In this document: positions 1 to 8,107 of the stretch, piece after piece
Numbering within the stretch: position 1 is the stretch's first letter
Layout: each line of letters begins with the position of its first letter
Assembly: GCA_030377895.1 (NCBI GenBank)
Contig: JAUCGB010000043.1
Location: forward strand, 1 to 32,935
Length of the DNA: 32,935 nt
From: Anaerolineales bacterium HSG24
GTDB lineage: Bacteria > Chloroflexota > Anaerolineae > 4572-78 > J111
Direction of reading: 5' to 3'
Program-made: the position numbers and the translations under genes
Notes under the pieces: generated by a model
The model's input: only the letters and a program-made list of their open reading frames with translations
Databases searched by the model: none
Told to the model about the DNA's origin: nothing

Positions 1-120
1 GGATATAAACCTGACCATCTTCTCATTTGAATGCCTGCCTGCTATTTTGAATTTATGCGCTCTATGATACTCCCTATATCGTTTTTGACCAATATTCTCG
101 ATAACCAAAGAAAGCGGTAG

Positions 121-1107
121 GGTAAGAGAATTGCGGCTCAAAAAGAGCCAAAATCAGCCACAGAACCGTCACCCACCGAAACGGTCACTTTCAAGACAAC
201 TGACGATGTGCTGGCCGCTTTTGCCGGAACTGATGCCGTCGTTTTAGCCGGTAAACGTCAGACTACTCGTCCGACAGAGCCAGTTCTCAATCAACAGCAA
301 CAGATTGACAAGTTGGTCGAGGCTTATGCCGCTCGGATACGAGGAGCCTTGTCTCGCACCGGTCGCAAGCCCTTTTGCTTGGCCGGATTGCGCCTGTACA
401 ACGACCTCTCACTCATCCATGCCTCGTTGAATAACAGCCAGTTGAACCTGCCCGATGAACCTCGATTGACCTGCTTTGCCGAGGCCATTGCTGATATCTT
501 GGCTGACTTTAAAGAGGAGAATGATACGCTCTCTGAGGCATACAGTTGGGTGCTCAAGATTAGCGATATTCTGGACAAGGAGTTGCCGCTACTACCAGAT
601 TCTGATGTTCCTGATAAACCTCTTTCGACCGCTGTTGAGACTGAACTCGACCAATTTTTGGCTGAACTGGATCAACGGGACAATCTTAATGAGTTCTTGG
701 TCTCTTTTCGTAAGAAATTACGCAACCTGACCAAGCGCTACAAACCCGGTCTCTTTCACTGTTACGACATTCCCGGACTGCCCCGCACTAACAATGACAC
801 CGAAGCACTTTTTGGTCGAGTGCGGAGACAAACGAAGCGAACTTCAGGAGCCTACCATGCCAAACAGAGACTGCGAGAACAAGCCGCTTGGTTGCTCTTT
901 GCTCTAGCCGATGATGAGGAGCAACAGCTGCAACGGCTCAAGCGGGTCCCTTTGCAGGAGTGGCGGAATGAAAGACAGCGCATGCAAGAACATTTGGCTT
1001 CTTTCCGAGATGACCGAGTTTTTCGCAAGAAACCCGACCAGTATTTGGCTCAGCTTGAAAACCAAGCTCAACAAATTGCAAACTCTGCCTCTTCCGGTCT
1101 TGACTGA
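121..1107 (+). pseudogene. 5'-truncated transposase remnant (C-terminal part)
   Basis: The frame is open from base 121, directly after an in-frame TAG at 118-120, to a TGA at 1105-1107. The first possible start codon of any length is a GTG at 208, with no Shine-Dalgarno sequence before it. The C-terminal third contains the stretch DIPGLPRTNNDTEALFGRVR (about residues 189-208 counted from the GTG), followed by a basic helix and an Arg/Lys/Gln-rich tail. This resembles the end of a DDE-type transposase, where the Asn-Asn-Asp-x-Glu segment would hold the final catalytic Glu. Nothing transposase-like can be read in any frame of bases 1-120, so the N-terminal part is missing or lies outside the window. 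No terminal inverted repeats were found. I cannot name the IS family with confidence. It ends 37 bases from the stop of the convergent solute-binding protein gene. Confidence 0.55.
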
Positions 1108-1144
1108 ATTTGCTTGGTTACTCTTGCCGTTGGGCGTTAAAACG

Positions 1145-2893
1145 CTATTCTATATAAGCATCATGGAACAGTAACCCCTCAGTTGGGTGAACCCGTAAAT
1201 CCTTAACCCGCTTATTAACCGTGCTGACCAGCTCACGAGCTAAAATGGGATGCCACGGAACATCTTGTAAAATCTGCTGTTGGGCTTTAATTAGTAAGGC
1301 TTTTTTCTTTTCATCGTTTTCTGCCATGGGAACCGTTTTATCCAACCAAGCATCCACTGTAGGGTTGCTATAGCCAGCCCGATTGGTACCATTAACCCTA
1401 CTTGAATGTAAAAACAGGTTTAAGGCATCAGGATAAGGCCAGTTGTAATCATATAACAACAGGTCAAATTCGCCAGTAGGCGTAATCTCCGATATTCCTT
1501 TGCGAGGTTCTTGCACCAACTCAATGCCAACCCCAACCTCAGTCAACTGTTCGATAATAGTCGAGGCAATATCACGATAGATATTGTCGGTAGTGGTGAG
1601 AAGCATTAAGATAAGTGGTTCTCCGTTAATTTCACGAATACCATCCCCATCTGTATCAAGATACCCCAACTCATCCAACAGTTGCTGAGCCTTTTCTACA
1701 TCATATTCATATCCAAACTCGGCTAATTCAGTTGAATAGCCAAACACATTGGGGGGTAAGGGGGCAATGGCTGGTTTAGCAAAGTCAGGAAGCCATTTCT
1801 CAATCACGGCTCGTTTGTCGATGGCATGGGCCATTGCTTGGCGTAAGGGTAGATTATTAGTTGGTTCTCGTTGGTAATTAAAACCAAAATAGGTAATCCC
1901 ATTTAACCAAATCCCTTCGGGGGAGTAAAAATCTCCAGCGGCATCTGTTTTTTCAATATCCTCGCTGGTATTAAGATGCCCCATCTCAAGGAGACCATCT
2001 AACAGAGCTTGGATTCGAGCCTCATGCGTAGTAATCAACAGATATCTAATCTGCTCAATTTTGGCGGGGCCACGGTTTTGGTAGGTATTGGCATATACCC
2101 CCTCCGGTAAATGAAAGTTCATATTTCGTTCTAACACAATATATTGGTCAGCAACCCACTCTTTTAACTGGTATGCTCCCGTACATATAGGCCGAAAGTC
2201 GATCCCCTCTGCTTCGACAGTGGTGGGCGCAAGAATACCTGCATAATTGTTGGAGAGTGTGTTCAAAAAACCGTATCGAGGCTCTGAAAACTGAAAACGG
2301 ATGGTGTAATCATCGAGTTTTTCTACTGTAACCCCTTTAAAATCATTATGAATGGTTGATCTCTGACCCTCAGAAAGCGGTTGAGCAAGCAAACGATCAA
2401 AGGTGTAAATCACTGCATCGGCATTAAACGGGGTCTTGTCTTGAAAAACAATGTTGCTCCGAAGAGTCATGGTCAATGTTTTAGAATCTTCTGAAAACTG
2501 CCAACCTTCAGCCAAAAGTGGTTTTTGGACTAAATCAATATCTACATAGACTAAAGTCTCACAGATTTGACCCAAAATTTGTCCGGCAAATAAATTTGCC
2601 GTTCTATGAGGGTCTAAAGTGTCGGGTAAGTTGCCCAAAGCGATATTAAGTTGGCTCGACGTTTCATTGGTTGTGTCTGCGGTCTCTTCATCCTGTTCCT
2701 CTACCGTTTCTGGTTCAATAGTATTGGTTGGCGCTACAGTAGGTATGGCTGTTGGTTCAGTGGTCGGGGTTGCACTAGGTGCTATAGTTGGCTCAGTGGT
2801 TGGGGTATTGGGTGCAACCTCTGGTGTTTGAGTTTGACAAGCCATAAGCCCCATCAAAATGGTTAAACTGATCAAAATGTGATAAAGTTTCAT
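1145..2893 (-). CDS. ABC transporter substrate-binding lipoprotein, family 5 (peptide/nickel type)
   Basis: A 582-residue extracytoplasmic binding protein of the SBP_bac_5 family, which usually captures oligopeptides, nickel or sugars for an ABC importer. A lipoprotein signal peptide ends in the lipobox LMAC, with the lipidated Cys at residue 19. A Thr/Pro/Glu-rich linker of about 60 residues follows and would hold the domain away from the membrane. The binding domain runs from about residue 80 to the end and has the usual family pattern (GNLPDTLDPH, the DTDGDGIRE loop, and FDLLLYDYNWPYPDAL near the C-terminus). The ATG is preceded by AGAGGA at a good distance. No permease or ATPase gene is in the window, so this is an orphan binding protein. 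It starts 39 bases after the stop of the CHAT/WD40 gene on the same strand and may be co-transcribed with it. Family call is firm; the ligand is unknown. Confidence 0.9.
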   Translation of the reverse strand: MKLYHILISLTILMGLMACQTQTPEVAPNTPTTEPTIAPSATPTTEPTAIPTVAPTNTIEPETVEEQDEETADTTNETSSQLNIALGNLPDTLDPHRTANLFAGQILGQICETLVYVDIDLVQKPLLAEGWQFSEDSKTLTMTLRSNIVFQDKTPFNADAVIYTFDRLLAQPLSEGQRSTIHNDFKGVTVEKLDDYTIRFQFSEPRYGFLNTLSNNYAGILAPTTVEAEGIDFRPICTGAYQLKEWVADQYIVLERNMNFHLPEGVYANTYQNRGPAKIEQIRYLLITTHEARIQALLDGLLEMGHLNTSEDIEKTDAAGDFYSPEGIWLNGITYFGFNYQREPTNNLPLRQAMAHAIDKRAVIEKWLPDFAKPAIAPLPPNVFGYSTELAEFGYEYDVEKAQQLLDELGYLDTDGDGIREINGEPLILMLLTTTDNIYRDIASTIIEQLTEVGVGIELVQEPRKGISEITPTGEFDLLLYDYNWPYPDALNLFLHSSRVNGTNRAGYSNPTVDAWLDKTVPMAENDEKKKALLIKAQQQILQDVPWHPILARELVSTVNKRVKDLRVHPTEGLLFHDAYIE

Positions 2894-2932
2894 AACTAAA
2901 ATCCTCTTCTCCTGTAGTTTTTTGGTTGTCTT

Positions 2933-5900
2933 TTATTGAGGACAGGTTTCACGATATGGTTCTGTTTCCATATATCTCTGCCATTCAGATTGGTTCATGT
3001 TACGTACAGCTAATTCACAGGCGGCCTCCTTTAGTTGGTCTGATAAGGCATAATAAACCCTTATGGTGCCATCATCACTGGCAGTTGCCAGATAGTTCCC
3101 CGCCTCATTCCACGCGATATGGTTAATACGGTTATGATGTCCCTCTAACTGAGCCATCTCTGCACCAGTTTCGGTATTCCAAATTCTTACAATGTTATCG
3201 CTACCATTGGTCGCCACCATGTTTAATTGTGGATGCCAGACGACCTGTTTAACATCTATACCTGAAGGGTGGATAAGTTGTTGCTCTATTTTTCCGGTTT
3301 GAGCAGTCCAAATAATAGCCTGCCCATCTCGACTAGCGCTGGCTAGATACGTATCATCATAACTCCAATCGAGATAGTTAATAACATCGGTATGGTCATT
3401 TAAGGAGATCGTAGGGCTATCTCCCACCGTTTGGATGCCAATGGTGAAGGCTTGGGTGGCAAACGCATATCGATTATCGGTATGACTCCAACTCATTTGT
3501 TGAGCATTGAGAATATTCCCTGCAAAGTTACTAGGGATGGTGGTTCGTTGAGTATATACAGGAGTCATTTGCCACAGATCAATGGTATGGTCTTGTTTGC
3601 CAATGAGCAGATATGAGCCATCGTAGTTCCAAGCGATCTGTTTTACTCGAGTCGGGCGACTTGGAGCATTAAAGGGAAACTCAACCATCACCTCTGGGGT
3701 TGTTACATCCCAAAGTTTGGTCAACCCATCATCACTAGCGGTTAAGGCCATATTGGGTTCAGTAGGATGCCAAATCCCCTGTTTAACTGACCATGTATGG
3801 TCTAATGTAGCTATAGGGGCTGGCTGGGGAGTGGTTATATCCCACACCATAGCCCGATCATCTTCACTGGCGGTTATCATAAACTGTGCGGTGGGGTCAA
3901 GAGCAATATGGTTAATGTCATCTTGATGAATATCGAGTTTAGCCAACTCCTGACCACTGTTTATATCCCACATCCGTACTGTGCCATCATCACCCCCCGA
4001 AATAAGCTGATTACCAGACCAGACTAAATAGTTAACCCCACTTTCATGCCCCGTGAATAAAGCTTTCTCTTTATTGGGAAAAGTATCCCAAATCCGCACT
4101 GTGTTATCCTCACTGGTGGTTACAATATATCTATCTTGATTATCCCACCTAGCACTCGTAATTGGTTGGGTATGCCCAGTTAATACAGCTAATTGTTGGC
4201 GGTTTACGACATCCCATACTTGGGCGGTGTTATTATCATTATTAACAGTCACAATCATCTCACCATTCATACTCGAAGCAAATTGGGTTACTTTGCCATA
4301 ATGAGGCATGGTCACGATATCAACAGCTTCCACAAACCGTCCCTCAACTGATACCAGTTGCCACAGTTTAGCGGTATTATCACTAACTGTAACAATTTGG
4401 GATCCATTAGCCCACCATGTAGCTTGAGATACAGTGTCTGCATGGGGTAAGATTAGTAATGGTTCGCTAATTCCTATAGCCCACACCTTAGCAGTTTTAT
4501 AATCGCTGGCAGTTACTAAATATTCACCATCAGGACTCCATTCCACATCGTAAACGGCCATTTGATGAGAGAACTCAGCGATTATGTCACCTGTATCAAT
4601 ATTCCACACCCGAACCATTTGGTCGTAGCTGGCGGTGGCTAATAAGTTTTTGGTGGGATGCCACATTAGTTGATTGACCATATCGCCATGCTCAAATTGC
4701 TGAATTTGTTTCCCTGTTTTTATATCCCATATCCGAGCTGACCGATCTGCACTGCCAGTGGCTAATAAGGTTTCATCGTTGTTCCAAGCAACGGTTACAA
4801 TACCTTGATAATGCCCTTCTAGCAGTTGCGAGGTCTGTTTTTCTACTTGCCACAACCGAGCGGTGGTATCATCACTCACACTGGCTAATATTTCTCCGGT
4901 ACTGTTCCAAATAAGTTGTTTGATGGGTTTTGTATGGCCAGACAAAACCCCAATTTCCTTATCCCCTGTAGCAGATAGGAGACGGATGTTGGCATCATCA
5001 CCAGCGATAGCCAAATATTTATCATTAGGACTCCAGACCCCTTGCCGAATACGATGGGTATTGGTAATCAGTTGGATGGTTCGACCTGCATGGGAAAAAT
5101 ATTGGCGTATGGCACTATCGGTGAGGATATCTTGGGTTTTGTTCCATCCTTCAATCGCTAGTAACAGGGCTAACTCATGATTTTCATCATATTGATTTTG
5201 GGCGGCAAAAGCTAACTGTAACCCCTCACTTCGGTTACGTTCTGCTTCCGCTGTTGCACGAGCTGTTTCGGCTAACTGTTGTTGCCCCTGAACATACCAT
5301 ACAACAACACCTGCCACTAGTAGTGCAAAAGTTAAGATAATAACACTTATAATATTCCTTCGATTACGCCACTCTACCTTTTCTTTGCTGTCTATACTAA
5401 CTTTAATAAATCTTCTTTGGGAATCATCTAAATTATTAAATCGTTCTTGTAGATATTCTTCACTTTTTTCTAAAAACGAACCAGTTAATACATCACCATC
5501 GTCAAAATCTGCATTTTCCCATTGTCGATAATAATTATCGAGGCGTTGTTCCCATAACAAAAACTCACGATCTTCTTCAATCCATTCTTGTAAACGGGGC
5601 CAATGCCGAATTAACGCTTCATGGGCGACTTCGACATAAACTGGTTTATCATTTCGTTGAGAGACTTCATCAGTAATTGTTGAAATAAGACGGGCATTGG
5701 CTAACTGATGAACCAACTCGCGGGTTTTTGTAGCTGAGAAATTGGTCGCTAATTTATCAATCTGAACCCGCTGACGGGTGTCTCGATAGTTTGTTTGGGA
5801 GCCTGTTTTTTGTTCATCAAGCCGCGTTAAATCTAAAAAAATGGTTTGAACGATGGCTCGTTCTTTGGCCGTTTTTAAGGTGTTGTATAGGGTATCAGCC

Positions 5901-7957
5901 GTTCTGGCGATAGATTTACGGACACTCCCCATGTTCTCCCGATATTCTACTGATTTTAGCCACCGTCCATATCGACGTTCCCATAGTTCTAACAAGGCAT
6001 GTTGGAGCAGAGGCATGGCTCCGGGTTCACCATCGACATCATCCAAAATGGTGTTACTTAAATCGGCTTCAAAGCGTAGCCCCACCTGTTGGGCCTGCTG
6101 TTCCATAGCTGACCGTAACTCGTCCCTATTCATTGGGCCAACCAGTTCTTGATTGGTTTGCATGGCCTCTTTAAGGGCTGGATAGCTGGCACAATCTCCC
6201 CAAAAATCGGCTCGCATGGTAATAACCACTTTTTTATTGGGGTGTTCGGCTAGGGCTAAAAGCTGGTCAAAAAACTGCTCTCGAACAGTTTTTTCGGTAC
6301 AGAGAGTAAATGCCTCCTCAAACTGATCGACCACAATCAGGGTGGGGTTTTCGACAGATTGGAGCATGGTGGTGAGCTGTTGTTGTGGGTTTTGGGTAGG
6401 GGTAAAGATGACCGCTCTTAGGGATGCCTCGGTTTTTGCAAGGGCGGGGATTAACCCGGCCAGCACTAGCGAGGATTTACCACTACCGGATGGCCCTAAA
6501 ACGGCTAAAAAGGAGGCTTGTTGTAGTTTATCGGTTAGGGTGTTGACGAGGGTATTACGGCCAAAGAAATATTTGGTGTGTTTCCCCTCAAATTTATGTA
6601 AGCCCATAAAGGGACAATCAGAATCATAATCGGGTGGAGTTGTCCCCAAAGCTAAGGCGTTGAATGAGATGTCGAGCACCTCTTCACACAGGGCGTTAAT
6701 ATCGGTTAGGGCGTTTTGTCGCTCTGTTTTAGCCGTTGGGCTGAGGGCATCATCGCTGGTGGTGAGGGTTGGCTGAATGAGGTTAGCTTGGGTTTGATAG
6801 ATTGTACTGAGGATGGGGGCGCGTTGCTCCACATACTCAGCCAACTCGGTTAGAGCTTCTGCAATCTCCTGATTGGTCAGCTCACGATCCAGTTGGTCAC
6901 TAAAAAGGGGTCGCCCGGCCAACCTGCTAAAGATGGTTGGCACGGTGCTATCATAACGTCCTGTGAGGTTGATTAAACTTTCGGCGAGGGCTAAATCAAC
7001 CTCACCATGTTGGAGCAGGTTCGGGTAGAAGTTATGGGCTAATTCAGTAGCCGTCTTGATGGAGACGGTATTGGTCATGGCCAACACCGCGGGGAGGCCA
7101 AGCTCTCGTACTAGGCGATGACCTAGCCCCCCTAAACCCGCTTCGGCGGAGGGGTCGGCACTGTCGCAGGCACTTAAAAAGGTAAAGTAAGGTTGATGTT
7201 TAACATGACTTAATTGCTCTAAAAAACGTTCTCCAGTTACCCGTGCAACGGCATTGCCATTTGTCGGCTCTGTCTTTTGCAAAAACAGGGCCGTTTCTTG
7301 TTTGCGTCTATTATAAACCCCATGCGCCACAATATGGAGCAAGGTATATGGGGTTTGGCTTAAATGATAACACAGATTTTCTAGGGTAGGCGCACCCATC
7401 GCTTGGGGGAGATTGGCTAACAGGTCATGGGGAATCTTGCCCAAGGCTGTTTCTACTCCTTGAGCAATGGTCGCCTCATCAAACGGGGTGAGGCTGTAGG
7501 TGCTTAACCCTTGGGGAGAGGCCACGACCACCAAGGCGCGCAGATTACGCCGACCGATGGGCGGAAATGAGCCAACGGTTTGGGTGGGCAGGTAGCGAGA
7601 ATAGAGAATATGTTGATTAAAGGTGAGAGATTGCCACCCATTGCCATGTGGGGCTTGCAGACGCTCCCAATGAAGGGTTCTTAATTCAGGGTCTTCAATC
7701 AGCAATAACAGGCGAAATGTTGGTTGTGCCTGTTGTTGAGCCAGAAGAAAGGCGGACTTAATATCCCCCTGAAAAAGGGCCTGACCCAACAGTTTACCGT
7801 ATTCTTCGGCGGTGGTACAACTGATAAGGCTATTCAAATCAAGCCTAAGTTCACCCTCATGCCGCGTGGGTAAAAGGGTTTTGGCGGGGGTATAGTCGGC
7901 CACTACCAGATAGTGATCACCTGTTTGTGGTTGAATGGTCAGTTCTAGGATGTGCAT
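2933..7957 (-). CDS. CHAT protease-nSTAND NTPase-TM-WD40 repeat protein
   Basis: About 1,674 residues from the ATG at 7955-7957 (MHILELTIQP). The frame is open further, to a TTG at 8047, but that extension runs through two hairpins and looks non-coding; neither start has a clear ribosome-binding site. Domains in order: an N-terminal region and CHAT caspase-like peptidase (residues 1 to about 350) with the His of LLHIVAHGVY near 212 and Cys of FLSACDSA near 264; a helical spacer; an nSTAND1-type P-loop NTPase (about 445-660) with Walker A GPSGSGKSS (488-496) and Walker B LIVVDQFEE (540-548); a winged-helix/helical region; one transmembrane helix (about 868-888) preceded by Lys/Arg; then 16 WD40 blades (about 970-1645), enough for two propellers. 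The tail NMNQSEWQRYMETEPYRETC resembles endings I recall from other bacterial nSTAND-WD40 proteins. By family analogy it is a sensor-switch-protease in stress, conflict or cell-death signalling. Trigger and target are unknown. Confidence 0.92.
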   Translation of the reverse strand: MHILELTIQPQTGDHYLVVADYTPAKTLLPTRHEGELRLDLNSLISCTTAEEYGKLLGQALFQGDIKSAFLLAQQQAQPTFRLLLLIEDPELRTLHWERLQAPHGNGWQSLTFNQHILYSRYLPTQTVGSFPPIGRRNLRALVVVASPQGLSTYSLTPFDEATIAQGVETALGKIPHDLLANLPQAMGAPTLENLCYHLSQTPYTLLHIVAHGVYNRRKQETALFLQKTEPTNGNAVARVTGERFLEQLSHVKHQPYFTFLSACDSADPSAEAGLGGLGHRLVRELGLPAVLAMTNTVSIKTATELAHNFYPNLLQHGEVDLALAESLINLTGRYDSTVPTIFSRLAGRPLFSDQLDRELTNQEIAEALTELAEYVEQRAPILSTIYQTQANLIQPTLTTSDDALSPTAKTERQNALTDINALCEEVLDISFNALALGTTPPDYDSDCPFMGLHKFEGKHTKYFFGRNTLVNTLTDKLQQASFLAVLGPSGSGKSSLVLAGLIPALAKTEASLRAVIFTPTQNPQQQLTTMLQSVENPTLIVVDQFEEAFTLCTEKTVREQFFDQLLALAEHPNKKVVITMRADFWGDCASYPALKEAMQTNQELVGPMNRDELRSAMEQQAQQVGLRFEADLSNTILDDVDGEPGAMPLLQHALLELWERRYGRWLKSVEYRENMGSVRKSIARTADTLYNTLKTAKERAIVQTIFLDLTRLDEQKTGSQTNYRDTRQRVQIDKLATNFSATKTRELVHQLANARLISTITDEVSQRNDKPVYVEVAHEALIRHWPRLQEWIEEDREFLLWEQRLDNYYRQWENADFDDGDVLTGSFLEKSEEYLQERFNNLDDSQRRFIKVSIDSKEKVEWRNRRNIISVIILTFALLVAGVVVWYVQGQQQLAETARATAEAERNRSEGLQLAFAAQNQYDENHELALLLAIEGWNKTQDILTDSAIRQYFSHAGRTIQLITNTHRIRQGVWSPNDKYLAIAGDDANIRLLSATGDKEIGVLSGHTKPIKQLIWNSTGEILASVSDDTTARLWQVEKQTSQLLEGHYQGIVTVAWNNDETLLATGSADRSARIWDIKTGKQIQQFEHGDMVNQLMWHPTKNLLATASYDQMVRVWNIDTGDIIAEFSHQMAVYDVEWSPDGEYLVTASDYKTAKVWAIGISEPLLILPHADTVSQATWWANGSQIVTVSDNTAKLWQLVSVEGRFVEAVDIVTMPHYGKVTQFASSMNGEMIVTVNNDNNTAQVWDVVNRQQLAVLTGHTQPITSARWDNQDRYIVTTSEDNTVRIWDTFPNKEKALFTGHESGVNYLVWSGNQLISGGDDGTVRMWDINSGQELAKLDIHQDDINHIALDPTAQFMITASEDDRAMVWDITTPQPAPIATLDHTWSVKQGIWHPTEPNMALTASDDGLTKLWDVTTPEVMVEFPFNAPSRPTRVKQIAWNYDGSYLLIGKQDHTIDLWQMTPVYTQRTTIPSNFAGNILNAQQMSWSHTDNRYAFATQAFTIGIQTVGDSPTISLNDHTDVINYLDWSYDDTYLASASRDGQAIIWTAQTGKIEQQLIHPSGIDVKQVVWHPQLNMVATNGSDNIVRIWNTETGAEMAQLEGHHNRINHIAWNEAGNYLATASDDGTIRVYYALSDQLKEAACELAVRNMNQSEWQRYMETEPYRETCPQ

Positions 7958-7994
7958 GGCTTGAGGATTGTTTTTGTAATGCTGATAAACTGAT

Positions 7995-8071
7995 AAACAC
8001 CTCCGAGGAAAACAACATACCTCGGAGGTGTTTGGTGTGACCTTCAAGGGTTGTTGTTTTCCTTGAAGGTC
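7995..8071. repeat. Two tandem hairpins with mutually complementary loops
   Basis: Hairpin A pairs 7995-8008 with 8020-8033 (14 base pairs, perfect). Hairpin B pairs 8039-8049 with 8061-8071 (11 base pairs, perfect). Loop A (8009-8019) and loop B (8050-8060) are complementary over 9 bases. If the ends of the stems open, the match grows to 12 bases: 8006-8017 with 8052-8063. The pair lies between the end of the secreted NAGPA-type gene (8108) and the trimmed start of the CHAT gene (7957), so on the minus strand it would be in the 5' leader of the CHAT gene or the 3' tail of the previous one. There is no T-run after either hairpin, so a simple intrinsic terminator is not an obvious reading. It may be two members of a REP-like palindrome family. 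Confidence 0.8.
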
Positions 8072-8107
8072 TTAACCTATGTTACACCAATGATAGGTGT
8101 TAGCCGA

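Noticed and set aside
7995..8033. Intrinsic terminator of the NAGPA-type gene ending at 8108
   Set aside because: The stem is strong but no T-run follows on the minus strand, and the loop complementarity with its neighbour points to another role or a repeat.
7958..8047. N-terminal extension of the CHAT protein to the TTG at 8047
   Set aside because: It runs through two perfect hairpins, has no ribosome-binding site, is Cys-rich and low-similarity, and the family-like sequence begins at the ATG at 7957.
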